Assembly (NCBI GenBank): GCA_020809705.1
Contig: CP085825.1
Location: 2,852,001 to 2,916,000 of the forward strand
Direction of reading: 5' to 3'
DNA: 64,000 bases
DNA from: Calonectria ilicicola
Taxonomy: Eukaryota; Ascomycota; Sordariomycetes; Hypocreales; Nectriaceae
The translations under genes and the position numbers were made by a program. The notes under the pieces are model-generated. The model searched no databases, was not told the origin of the DNA, and saw only the letters and a list, made by a program, of their open reading frames with translations. This document shows, piece after piece, positions 46,343-58,925 of this stretch (its first letter is position 1; every line of letters begins with the position of its first letter).

Positions 46343-48152
46343 ATGTCCAACACTGCGGTTGGCAACGTCTACCAGGCAATCATCGACGAGGTTATCAACA
46401 GCTCGCGAGTCGATTTTGAAGAGAGTGGTGTCGAGGAGTCGGTACTGGAGGAGTTGCGACAGGTAAGGTCCCAATTTTGTTTAGTTTGTTCTGGTCTTGT
46501 CCCCGTGGTTGTCCATGTCGCGCATCACCAAAACCATCAAGACAAGGGTAAAATAAGACGGGATTGAGCCTCTGCCTCTCACCCTTCTCTCTCTCCGTCA
46601 AACTGACAATGGGCGGTGTCCATCAGTGATGCTTGTCTGGTGTGTTTGATGGCGAGCCCTTTCGGAAGCAATCCAACTGGGGAGCCTTCGCGCGAGAGAG
46701 ACGGCGGATTGGGAGAGGGGGGGGCGATACAGAACTATTTGGGTCTTTTAAGCCCCAAACCCCTGCCGCTACGGGTGCTGTGACTCCACGCCACCAGCGA
46801 CTCCCTTTGATTGGACACGTCTGCCTACGCCCCTCCCCCCTTCACGTGTCTCTCCATCAACTTCACCAGTCTTGCATGCTGCTGCCTAATTGTGGACAGC
46901 CATGCCGTTTTGACGTCGCATTTGCAAAATGGCTGCTGTAGCCACTAATCCAATCTCTCCTGGCTCTTTACTTGCATGATGGCAAGCGGTTGGCTATTTG
47001 CTCTCACTGTGGGGATTGGTCGCATAGGTAGCTGAATTAATTCACCTTGACTAACATCCTTCACTCCTAGGGATGGCAACGAAAACTCACCCAGCTTGAT
47101 GTCGCCAAGTTCCCTTGGGACCCCAAGCCTGATCCCCCCCCAGCACAGGCTGCACAGCCGGCCGCATCGGCCCCTCCTCCGCATGCTCAGCCTCAGTTCG
47201 CCCAGCAAATTCCACAAGGACTGTCCTTGCCCAATGTTGGACAGCAGGCTCCCCAAAACCAAAATGGTGCCAAACCAGATGGCGGTTACGTGAAGACAGA
47301 GCCCAGCATCAAGCAGGAGCCTGGTGCATCCAATTCTATGCCACCACCCTACCAGAGTTTCAATGGTCTTGACGACAAGCAGAATGTTGCGGCTCATCGA
47401 GCCGCTCAACAACTTCAGGCGCAGTATGGTCAACGTGCTGCAAGCTCTATCAATGCTCTGCATCAGCAGCAGCAACCCCAACAAGCTCAGCAGCAGCCAC
47501 CGCAAATTCCACAACCTCAGCAGAACCAACAGGCTTTGAATCAACAACAGCAAATGTACCGCCAACAGATGGCCGCTCATCAGCAACAGCGTGGTCCCAA
47601 TGGTCAGCCCCATCTCAACAACGGCCAAACTGATGGAGCTGGTGACGATGACGAATTTGAGGGTGTCCTTATGGAGCGGGGTGCAGCCGGAGACCTACGC
47701 GAGCTTGGCCGAGTAGAAATCGACCGGATGCTACACGAACAGATTGCTGCGAAGGCCAAGAGTATGGAAGGTGGTGGCTTGATGCTGCCACTAAAGGAGG
47801 CCACTCGACATGCTACGACGTCTCGTTCACGCTCTGAATCCAAGGACAAGCAGGCTGCTGCATATGATGGAGGGGATGATGAGGACGATGAGGATGCCAT
47901 CAACTCAGACCTGGATGACCCCGACGAGGACCGTGATGATGATGAAGTGGACGATGAAGGCCTGGGCCACATCATGCTCTGCATGTATGACAAGGTTCAG
48001 CGCGTCAAGAACAAGTGGTGAGTGGTCACGTATTGGATGTCAATGTGTTTACTAACAATTGTATTAGGAAGTGCACACTCAAGGATGGTGTCTTGACTGT
48101 GAATGGCAAGGAGTATGTTTTCCACAAGGCTACAGGAGAGTACGAGTGGTAA
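46343..48152 (+). CDS. TOA1: Transcription factor IIA large (alpha/beta) subunit
   Basis: Exons 46343-46462, 47071-48017 and 48068-48152 join in phase to 383 aa. The N-terminal four-helix-bundle part is VGNVYQAIIDEVINSSRVDF with EESVLEELRQ, then GWQRKL...KFPWDP, split by a 608-nt intron exactly between RQ and GW. The linker is Pro- and Gln-rich (several QQQ and QQ runs, residues about 110-190). An acidic stretch of Asp/Glu (about 300-335) leads into the beta-barrel half: GLGHIMLCMYDKVQRVKNKW, then KCTLKDGVLTVNGKEY and VFHKATGEYEW at the end. TFIIA binds TBP and upstream DNA and stabilises the preinitiation complex at RNA polymerase II promoters. Both conserved ends are intact. The final exon encodes only 28 residues. 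Confidence 0.95.
46463..47070 (+). other. Long first intron of TOA1
   Basis: The 608-nt intron is bounded by a GTAAGG donor and a TGACTAACAT branch region with CTCCTAG acceptor. It is GC-rich in the middle (46680-46870) and has no supported nested gene. All other introns in the window except SFP1's first are under 100 nt. Confidence 0.85.
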
Positions 48153-51100
48153 GAGTTGTTTTGAGGCCCATACCGTGACTGTTTTATGCAAGGGGAGGGT
48201 CAGCAATGTGACGGCCCTCGAGAACACGAAGTGCTGATGCAGATGCGGATGGGTGGAAAGATGTGTGCTTCTGGGCTGGCTAGCTGGCCGCGTCCCACAC
48301 GGCCGCAGGCGTCGCATGAACCAGCCAACAACACACTGAATCATATTGGGGGGAGGGGGTTTGGGATTCGAGTATGAACTCATAACGACGAGGATGATTT
48401 TGGTGTTCCTCGTATCTGTACAGCGTAAGGAGTGCCAGAAAATTACATAACTAAGGTCAATTTACCATTGCACTGACCTCGGGCAGATTGCAAAGTTTCA
48501 TTGATTCTGTTCAATCTTGATGCTTACACCTGGCGATGCATGGGTAGTCGTTTCTAGTACAGTAGCCCCCCCTCTTCCATGTGGTGTCGTGTCATGGGTC
48601 GACGAAGGGGCCACCCAGTTGAAGGTGAGCTAAGGCTTCACCGCACCCTGGGAAGGCCAAGTCCTTTGTCGCTCGTTACAGCAGAATTGCCGAGTTGAAA
48701 TGGAGAAACCGGGGAGGGGTTCGTAGGACACCCCTCAGGAATACAATCCCGGACTCACCATTCATAGTATTACCCATCATTATCATCAATCATGTTCTCT
48801 CCCGCCCTTTGTTGGCCTCCCCTCCCCCCTCCCCCTCCCTCCAAGGCCTCAACGGCTTGGCGAGACGTACCACATGTTGTTTGTGTGCTTTTTTTTCTTT
48901 CTTTTCTTTTTGACATGTTGACTCGACCTTGCTTTTTTTTTTTCTTAGTTGTACAATCCCCTTCCCCTCCCTCTCGGGCTGACTGTGGTGGGCCGGCGGA
49001 ATTGGTGCAGACTAGTGAGACGCTGTTGGTCCGGTCCTTTCGCCTTGGGAGCAGAAACGGACGCGACCCAGGGACGACCCGGGGGCTGGGACTCTGCAGC
49101 CACCAAGTGTTGGCTCGAAGTGTCACACCCCAGGATCAGCATGGAATCCCTGCCGTGCTGGGGGTGTGCGGTTATACGGTGCGGGCGTTTTCTCCGACTT
49201 CCCCTCAAAATGCAGCTTCTTCAGAGAAGGAAAAAACCACCGCTGGGAGGTTCCTCTTCGGCCCAACTATCATGCGTGGCCGGCCGGATGAGGTGGTGGT
49301 TTGAGGCTGTCGATTGGGGGCACAGATGCAACTGCAGGGCTGCGATTCTGACTCGAGTGGCTAGTTCCAGGACGGTTCAGATGTGGATAGTGTCACACAC
49401 CGACCATAGCTAATGACGTTTCCCGAATACATGTCGGAATGCCCAAATGTCTCGGAGCTCCAAGTCCGTATCATCGCCAATCATGTCCGTATCGCCTTGG
49501 CCGTCCAAATGCCATGACTGGTGAGCCGCCCAGCTCGCCAGAATGCCTCGCGCAACTGCCGCCGGCACCATAATTTTATTGCCCCACAATGGCCGACCCG
49601 ACAGTTTGGTTCAGTACTTGCACTAATGCGGCACAGTGGACCGGGGTCAGAGTAATGTCTTAGTTTCGGGGGATTTTCCGCAGAGCGCTGCTCATGTGTC
49701 CAGGATGGGTGAGAAGCGAGGCTGTCGAGGTGGGAGCATCAGCGCGCCACAATTGCACTGACCGCTCTCAGGGCCAATTTTCTTTTTGTTGTATTTATCA
49801 TCTGTAAGATAATTTGCCAAGCATTGAGAAGGATTGATGCATTTGATATCGTGTTATCAACAAATGCAACAGCAGCCGGGCAAAAAAAGAAGCAAAAAAT
49901 GCGACCAAACCTGGTCCAAACAGGGGATCATTCCTTACGAGCCTTGGAGGCGGTCTGCGAGTGAGAGTTTACCTATCGCTCGCCACCATGCCCCCCAAAG
50001 TTCAAGGTAGATTTGTGCCCGCTCAGGCATCCATAACTCATGCATGTCGTCCAAACAGAGGGGAGATGGCGAAGCGTGGGTGAGATGTGCCAGGGCGTGG
50101 CTGGTCAGACCCATGCCTGATGTCTCTCAAACAAGCTGTTCGCCTAATTAGCCGTCGACCAAGAACGCTGGCGCCATGCTCGTTGCCAGTAGCAGGGCAG
50201 CTAAGACGGCCGGGGGGACACCAGCTGGCACAACCTCCTACACCCCAACTGATCTCCTGACACACCTGTTCCCGATGGAGTGGTTCAACCCGGCCCATAC
50301 TAGTTTTAAGGGCGGGACTAGCTGACTGCTCATCTTCTCTCTCGTCTCGTATCAATAAGCCGTGGCTACCAGGATTACAACACTGTGCGCAATGTTGCGT
50401 CCACACGATCCCTGGGGTTAAGACGAGGACACACAGGGATACTGTTGCATCGACTGCAAAGATGTCCAACCATTGCATTGGACTCGACATCACGCATTGT
50501 TGATGATACAGCCAGAGGAGGATTGAAGAATTGGTAGAGATGCAAGGGAGGTGAAGGCTTACATTGCCTAGTGCGGGGAAGAGCACTCAACTTAGAAGTC
50601 TTTTGCACTGACCTGGTGCTTACGGATGTTGATCGAGAAACCCTCATGACGACATAGCGGCCTGCTTGGCCAGGTCATCTTACCAGCCTCAATACGAAGT
50701 AGAGATTTTGAATCGAACCAATAGAAGCATGAGAATGCCCTTCCTGGGCTCAGGAGCTTAGCGACTCGCTCCATGCAAAAAAGATGTGCCCAAGGTCCAG
50801 GGAATCGGGTCCACCATTCCAAAAGGTGAGTCGGGCTAATTCTGTGTGCCCGGTATGCGAAAGGATATTAGAGGAATGGCGCATATGTCGTCTTTTTGCA
50901 AGATGTAACAGACCGGGCGGCGATAATGGTACCGGCCTCCGATTGTGCAACGTGTACCGACTTCCCCGCCCTGAGGGGATTGGAATTGATTCGCCTGAGG
51001 CGCGATTGTCGAAGCGGTGCGAGATGGGTGGATCCATGGCAAGTGTTCTGCTCAACCCTAGCCAGGATCGTAGCGAATGACTTCGACCCAACCCTCTGGA

Positions 51101-54100
51101 TAGCGCGGGATACGACAGGGTTCAGGGATAGGGAATAGTCAACTTCATTTCAAGGTATTCAGCCCTTTGTCTCCGACTTGTGTGGATGGAATGGGGAATG
51201 ATATCAACTCGGTCAGTAACCAGAATGCGACATCTGAGACTCTTCCCAAGCTAGCGGCGTTAGCCCATGTCTCGGAGTGTCCTAAACCGCGCATGATCAG
51301 GGAACAATCCATCAGGCAGGTATTCGTCACTTTAACGTAACCGATTTCTTTGCACGATGGCAGAGCGCCTGCTCAAGGCTGTAGCAGCGAGAAAGTCACA
51401 GTGGTGACCCATGGCTCAATACCTTGGGGGATGTACCATGCATGGGTTGATCAGTCTGGCTACTGCTGAATCAGTGTGTGGTGGCTCCTTTGCTTGAGCA
51501 ACGCATAATAAATGGGCGTAGTCCTGCTTCGGGCTAGTGACTTCATAATGTTACGAGTGTTAGGTCAAGACGCTCTATCCCTGTTGTAAATTGCCCCAAT
51601 AATCACCAAGTGACAGGCCAGCGTGGGCGTCGACCTCACACCCACCAATCCCCCCCAATCCGCTCAGTTATCCGTGCAATGGACAAGCCTAGGGTGGTGC
51701 ACAAGACAACCGATTGGGGCAGATGCGGTAATACCAGGGCATGGACGACGTTGGGAAGTATTGGAGTGAGTAGTCTCCACAACAGATGGGGAATTCTCTA
51801 CTGTGATTCACTGTTGGCTGGTTCCCACACCAATGCATGCATGAGGTGCGTAAGGGCGTAGGCATGGGCAAACATTGCCCCAGCCATAACATAATGGATG
51901 CTCCATTAGTATTCGACTACTGTATGATGTAAAAGGGTTCTGTCGCGAGCGGGAGCGCAGATGGGACGATGTTTAAAATTGAAGCTTTTCTTTTGCAGAG
52001 TCAGAAGATGTTACGAACATATTGCTTAGGGCGTCGTTACTCCAATACCAACAATCTTGACGCAATCTTAACACAAGTAGATGGTGGACCTAGAGCGAAT
52101 TGTTCACATGTTAGTTGGGCGGTTGCGGAGTTGGGTTTCTTGTTTGTTTGTTTTTGCTTGCTTGCTTGCATTCCACGACACCGAATCCGCTGACATTATT
52201 CGAGACTTTGCACCAAAGTTGGGTGGCCCAAGTGTAAAGTGGCACGCCGCTGAGAGTGTGGCCCAATGCAGCCACATCTTAGATTCCATCTCGAGCCTTT
52301 TGAAACGCAAACATGACTAGCAAGCGTCGCACTGCAGGGTGCCCAATGCAGCAAAAACCCGGCAATGACGCTGCCCGAGCCTGTGACAGGGACCCGAAGC
52401 GCATTGAAGAGAGCACCAAAAGAAACGCCCGGAATTACCACTCGGCTGTGGGAGTGAGGCGACTAACCATTGGGCCACAGGTCGGATTGTCTTGATCCGA
52501 GGCGGCCATGGATTGCTGAAAATATCACCTTGACGCGGCGAGTCCGTCTGCAGCCTCTGGCCAGGATTCGTAATTAAGCCTGGCCTGTCAGTTTTTGTCA
52601 GTCGAAAGGTGAGTTTCACTGATGTTTACTCGGCTGCATTTTGGGGCAGGGCCCGACAACATGGGTGTGCATCAGTGGAGGTGCGCGAGACTGGGGATCG
52701 CCCAAGATTGGGCGTAACGCCCGAGATTGTCAGCTTGTTGGACATGACGGAGACAGCAGCGGGGGCCGAGAGCATGAAGGCGGCCCGTGTGGGTTCGCGG
52801 GGAGGGGCCGAGGGGCTTGCGATGGCTGGCTGGCGGGGCGAGTACAAGCGCAACCAGTGCTGGCGTTGGCCGTATTGGCAGCAATGGGAAACAGGTGGGA
52901 GGTTGCATAGTGCCAGTGATGGCCCCAGGTCGGTCAACAGACAACTGACCAATCCGCCACCACATCCGCCAAGTCGGTGTCCGGCGGGACAGACGTGCAT
53001 TTGGCGGTTCAGCCAAGCGTCATCGGGCTGACAAGGTAAAGTGTACAGAGTTGGCGCAGATGGTTTAGCAGGACCCAGAGCTGTGGGCATGGCGGGCGGA
53101 GGCCAAGCCGATCCCGTCATAGTGCGCTGGTGAGCCTGATTTCGATCGTCGAGCAGACCGACCGACACGACACGACACAGCACAGTGCAAGCAGGCCCGC
53201 AGCTAAGCTGTTTGGTCTTGCTCCTAAACGGGCGCGGTCAATTTCTCGAGTGTGGCGACAAGGAGCGGAGAGCCTGGCAACCCTCCTGTACCAAAGCTCT
53301 GGATTCAGCACACGCAGGCGGGTACAGCCAAAGGCGAGCGCTTGCAGGGTGCCTCCACTGCGCGAGGGGGGCCCATCTTACCCCCTTGAGCCTTTAGCCC
53401 AATGCGATTGATTTCTTGCTGAAGCCCCAGCGGCCAGAGAGGAAGAGGGCGTGCATGTCCATGTTCGCGGCGCGCATGCCTTTCCCCATTTGAATGGCCG
53501 TCCTGGGGCTGTGGCGGTGACCAAACACGCCTCAGTGGTCAATGGGAATGGAGCCTCGAAGAAGTAAATCCTGCTGAAAGTGATAGAGCAGCTGAGCAAG
53601 ATTTTGAGCAAGCAAGACCATGCGCGGCGGATGAGAAACATGAAGGCACAGGGATGTTCAGACTGGGAAGGGTCAATCTTGTGGGAGGGTAGAACAGACG
53701 CAGAACCTGGATTTCGGTGAATAACAGGGTAGTGGTTGGTGCGATTAGGTTGGTTGGCTGCAATGTCTTGGGTGTCTGAGTCGTTGTTTTGGCCGTATTT
53801 ACTGAACTGAGCACATGGAAGGAGGGGCAGAAAAGAAGTACACAGTGCTGGGCATGCTGCGTGGTGCCTCTACTCTCGATGGTTAGCATGTGCATGTGTG
53901 CGGAGACACTCGTCGTGAGCATGTAGCATGTCACATTCTGGGTGCATCCCCTCTGCAAGTCAAAATGGGCCCAGTACTTCGAGATAGCTGAGGGTCCAGG
54001 GACCTGATGTGGCCGCCAAGAAGCCTGACATTCCTTGCACAGTGTGGACATGTGATCATGATGCGGGCATGAAGAAGAGAGACATGGCATTTGGACGGAA

Positions 54101-57100
54101 AAGAAGAGACGAGAACAGCGAAACCGAAAAATGAGAGGAGAGAGTGCCAGCATGGCGACCGTGCCTGTATCGGTATGGCTCAATGGGAGAGCAACGAGCA
54201 CGGCGACGGGACGAAACGAATTAGACGGGAAGAAACTGGGGCTTATTGGCAGCGACTGGCTTGTGCTGAGTCGATGAGGGGCAAAGCTTCCAAAAAAGAT
54301 TCAGTTCAGTACCTTACTGGTGGGGGATGCTAGGACAGGGACGGTGCGGGACTGGTTGAAGGGGCTGCCCTGGATGTCTTGGTTCCAGACGGACATTTTT
54401 CTCCCCCCCATTGTTCTCCTGCTTGTGGATGTACTCTGCTCAAAATAAACGTAGAGGGAGCTGAAGGGGAGTCATCGTATTTCTTTCTGGTGATGCTCTT
54501 AGACTTGGCCAGGCTCCCAACGCTCTGCACAGCAACATCAGCGGCGCTGGCGCGCGACAGCAGACTACGGGCACTAAGCAAGGCGCCCATCGCATCGGGT
54601 TGGGTTGTGGATGAGTTTGGCGTGGGCCTTTGAATCGAAAATCGGCCAAATGGGTCAGATATCATGTCCATCTTGTGACGCACACTTGGCTCTTGACGCT
54701 AGCGAGGGACCATGTGGAAAGGAACATCACCCGTCAGGCTGTTGGCGAATATTCGAAATTGGAGCCTGGGCATCGTTTTCCTTCGCCAGATGACCTACCT
54801 GTTAGGCGACTGCAGGATGGGACTTTCACCACCACCCCCAAGCAACTTACCGTTTTCGCATTCATTCCACTTGAACCACAGGGCCCGTACCCTGGTTCCG
54901 TACCAATGCAATGCCAACACGAACTGCCATGTATACTGGGTTGTCTTGGGCTCCACGGAACATCGTGGCCACGCTTCGTCGGCAATTGGCGAGGCAGCTC
55001 GTCGCTGCAACAATGGGCATGTGGTACTGCCGATGCCTCTGGCGCATGCGGTTTCCGAGTAGTTTGTAGTGGTGGTGTACCGGGGCCATTGCACTGTGCC
55101 CAACCCGGTTTTCATAAGCCCTACCACAAGCCTCATCAGTGGCATTCCCATCCGCTGTTAACGAGCCATCCCCCGACGGCTGCATCCTTCATCGTCATCC
55201 CATGTTCCCTGTCCCGCGCTAACTGCAACAAGCCCACTGCAGTCGGTCGACGCTAAGGCACGGGTGTGCTCGGCTGCGGGCACTCCCAACCCCGAAACAT
55301 AGGCGCCTACAGGCCAACCGCCCCGCTCCCCAGCTCCAGCGGCCACCGCTGGAGTGGAAGCCAACGAGAATTCCTAAACAGCGTGGCCTTGTCTTTGGGT
55401 GCCTCTTGTGCCCGTCTGTGTGTCCGGCGGGAGCGGATTCGGCATATTTGGAGACTGACAGCAGCGGCCGCACAATCTTGGGGGGGGGGGCGCCAGATCC
55501 AGCACAATGCGGGAGTTGATGTGCACGCACTTTTGCATTTGGAGTGTTGTACTGGTGTTGTGCCACCAACAAGTCTCCTCCATGCCGGTACGTATAGAAA
55601 AAAGTGCAAGTCGAGGCAAGCCAAACAAATCAAGGCATTTGCCGCACGCTGGCTGTTTTCTCTCAAATGCTTGGTCTCGGCCTCTGCGGCCTTGCTGCCC
55701 TGCTGTCTGTGCCCTGTACCTGCACCGCGCTGCAACCATACATGTGCTGGCGGTTTGTTTACCACCTTGCGGTACCCCCAGGCCTAGGCCGCTTCTTCTC
55801 TCCTAATACGGACCCCAGGCCGTTACAGAGGCCTTGCACCGAGGCCGATAGCAAGTGGGCAGCTGTTTACCTTGGCTCCGTAGTTACCTACCTACCTTGT
55901 CTTGGCCCTGACCGAGTTGGTTGCCCCCTTCTTTTTCTTTTTCTTTTCCGTTCTCTTCACCTTTCCCAGGGCCATAAGCAGGCCTGTCGCGCGACCTTGC
56001 CCCTTCCCATGACCCCCTTCCCATCCTCCCATTGCGACTGGGCATGTACCTTGCTCTGCCGAGTTGGTGCTTCCAGCATGTCATTCGCCTCGATGGGCTT
56101 ATTTACTATTGTACGGGCACTGTGCAGACAGTCTACCCAACCAACCAACCTTGCCTTACCTATCTCGATAGGTCAGACGGGACCTACCCGCCTAGCCTGC
56201 GCTACAGCAAGCACACAACAAACGTGCCTGGCCGTCCGGCTTGCCGGCGCCCCCTAGCCACCGAGTGCCCCAGGCCCCCCTCCCCCCTAGAAGCACCCTC
56301 CAGGGGCGCACTTTAAGCTGTCGGGGCCCTCACAACACTCGACCAACGGTCGACGGGGGTGCAAGAAAAAAAAAAAAAGAGGGCCACCACGCCCACGGTC
56401 CCACGTCCTACCTCACACGTCCTTGTGTGTGTGCCATGTCCCATGTCCCATGTCCCAATTCTCATGTCCCACCTCCTACGTCCCCATCCGGCCGGCAATA
56501 AGAATCACCAACCTTCCTCCTCTTCTCTACGTCCTTTTCCGTGGCTTTCGTATTGCGCTATCCTGCCTCATATCGTCGACGTCCTGTCTGGCTTCTCAAT
56601 CTGCTTTCTCAGCTCCTCTGACCTTTCTCATCGCCCCATTGCTGTGACAATTCGACTCTGCACATACCCCTCCTCCGACCTGACGCCCAAACTCTTCGCT
56701 CTGCGCCAGCCTTCATCGCCACTCTGATTCTCTCACAACTCACACACGATACTCACACGCACACCGCACCCAGCTTAACTCGCACGCTGCTGCCCGCTCT
56801 GCCGCACCTACATCCAGCATCTGCAGCTCAACTCAGGAATCGCTAACCGGTCCTGATCCTCGCCTCTGCGGCCCGTCTCTGTGTCGAGACCACCCCAGGC
56901 CCGCCTTCGCCCCTCTTCCGAGAACCCTGGGCCCTGCCATCACTTGCCAGCCAATCCTGCTGGTTTGCTTAGGTCCAGGCCCTGTTGCCCTACCTTTTTC
57001 CATCTCCGTGCTACTCCATCCTCGGATCCGGCCCTGTTCCACTTCACTCAACCTGGATTTCTCCTTGTAAGTCCCGAGTTGTGTCCTTTGCATGCTGTAC

Positions 57101-57679
57101 TCGTGAGCCTTGGCCAACCCAACTTCCTCATACTCCACTGTTACGCCATTCGCCCTTCTTCCTGTCCCATCTTCCCTTTCCTTGATTCCAATCGATTGCC
57201 GACGTCTGCGAGAATCTTGAAAATACAGAGGCAGAGGACTCGATCGGCTGCAACCTGGCAGTTGGATATTGCAGTGAATTGCGAGGTGCAAACATCTAAC
57301 AATCACCTTGCAACCCATCCTTTGGTTGACGAGCTTTAGCGTTTATACGCTCCGACTCCGTTGACTTGCCAGAGCGCTGGTATGGTCTTGTTCCCTTGCT
57401 TAGCAGGTGCTCATCCATCCATTGTCTCATCACACTTTCTTGTCTATACCATGCTTAAGAAATGATATTTTCCATTTCTCTTGTTCTATTGCATCTTGCT
57501 GTCTCTGATACGTTCTGAATGTTGACTTGTGCCAGATATTCCAACTTAGCACCACTCACGACTCCACGACGACATCATCAATCCAGCTGCAGTTCTGAAA
57601 ACGTGCTGGAGCCAATCATCTGAGGCTCACCCCAAGCCTCCAGACCCCTAGTTGATTAGCATCCAAACGAAAATTCTCT
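48153..57679. other. Gene-poor 9.5 kb between TOA1 and the LaeA-like gene
   Basis: No frame here has a recognisable domain. The longest candidates (53539-54201 minus, 55604-56257 plus) are compositionally odd and lack support. The stretch holds T-tracts near 48890-48945, a G10 run at 55482-55491, heptamer repeats at 56434-56454, and a CT-rich leader-like region from about 56490 to 57670 with GTAAGT at 57067-57072. A tRNA A-box-like string occurs at 52467-52477 (minus) without a foldable tRNA. No transposon ends were seen by eye. Confidence 0.5.
56434..56454. repeat. Three tandem CCATGTC heptamers
   Basis: Three exact CCATGTC units are followed by further degenerate ATGTCC and ACGTCC copies to about 56482 and preceded by ACGTCC copies from 56403. 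This makes a loose short-period repeat just upstream of the leader of the LaeA-like gene. Confidence 0.75.
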
Positions 57680-58925
57680 ATGGTAGCCATGTCTCCTCCG
57701 AATAGGTATGTGTATATGAGTACATCTTGCTCCTAGGCTATGTGGTCAGTCTAACGATAATGCATAGTGCAGCTCCAGGACAGGGAGTGGAGGGGTATCT
57801 TCAAGACGGCTACTGGAGGCATGGCCGTTTCTTTGGGTCTTGGAAACGTGAGAAATATCTGGTTCCTATCGATTCTGTAAGGCAACCCTCCCCCCTTTAT
57901 TTGTCTACTTCTTTTAACCAATTTGAAACAGGAGGAGTTGAATCGCCTAGATATTTTCCATAAAGTCTTTCTCTTGGCCCGTGGGAACAAACTTTTTCAT
58001 GCACCTATTGTTCGACCAAATGCCCGAGTGATGGACTTGGGTACAGGAACGGGAATCTGGGGGATAAACGTCGCTGAAGAGTGCGTACCAGACAATAGCC
58101 AGGTCATGATCGTGGACCTCAACCAAATCCAACCGGCCCTGTAAGTTTTATTTCACTGGTCAACATTGAGCCACATTCTGATTACTCTCAGTATTCCTCG
58201 TGGTGTGGTTCCTCAGCAGTTTGACATCGAGGAGCCTTCGTGGACGCCGCTGATGTCTGATTGCGATTTGATACACGTACGCATGTTGTTAGGCAGTCTT
58301 CAGACCGACGCTTGGCCGCAAACATACCGAAACATCCTTGAGTAAGTTGGCCATCCCTCAAATTCTTAACCATGCTTATCCTCTGGTAGGCACCTGGCAC
58401 CTGGAATCGGACATATGGAACATGTTGAAGTCGACTGGACACCAAGATGGGATGACGACCAGCGACCAGAGGACTCGGAATTCCAGAAGTGGGCGGACCT
58501 TTATTATGAGGGTATGGATCGATTCAACCGCTCTGCAAGGGTTAGACCTTACGAAACCCGTCAAATGATCGAGGCAGCAGGCTTCACAGACGTTCGGGAA
58601 GAGGTCATACGGGCCTATGTTTGTCCCTGGTCCCTTGATCGAGGCGAGCGTGAGCTCGCTAGGTGGTTTAATTTAGGGTTGGGGCACAGCCTTGAAGCCC
58701 TAGGTCTCATCCCTCTTGTTGAGAAAAAAGGAATGAAATTCGAGGAGGTCAAAACCCTCTGCTCGAACGTCGTGGAGGAGATTTGCATCTTGCGCTTTCA
58801 CACATATTGTAACATGTGGGTTACCCTCCCCCCCCCCTCTAAGCGATATATCGTAAATGTGCGCTCGCTAACTCGTTCAAAGTCATGTCTGGACAGCAAG
58901 AAGACCTGGACCCGCTTCTCAGTAA
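57680..58925 (+). CDS. LaeA-like SAM-dependent methyltransferase
   Basis: Exons 57680-57705, 57768-57876, 57932-58140, 58192-58341, 58390-58815 and 58883-58925 join in phase to 320 aa. The start MVAMSPPNR precedes [18 protein letters not shown] and [13 protein letters not shown], the entry motif of the LaeA/Llm family. SAM motif I is [12 protein letters not shown] (about 77-88) and an acidic ribose-binding site follows in [12 protein letters not shown]. Later come [40 protein letters not shown] and, across the last junction, HVWTARRPG near the end. LaeA itself is a nuclear regulator of secondary metabolism with velvet proteins and has a different entry motif (family knowledge). This is therefore a LaeA-like paralogue rather than the orthologue. 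Function and substrate are unknown. No biosynthetic cluster lies next to it. It converges on ATP20. Confidence 0.9.

Noticed and set aside
46633..46941. Possible nested gene in the TOA1 intron
   Set aside because: The 102-codon frame has random composition and no start context.
53539..54201. 220-codon minus-strand frame upstream of the LaeA-like gene
   Set aside because: It has Ser/Cys/His-rich odd composition, no family resemblance and no splice context.
55604..56257. 217-codon plus-strand frame
   Set aside because: It is Cys/Leu/Pro-rich, in C/T-rich DNA that looks like promoter or leader, and has no recognisable domain.
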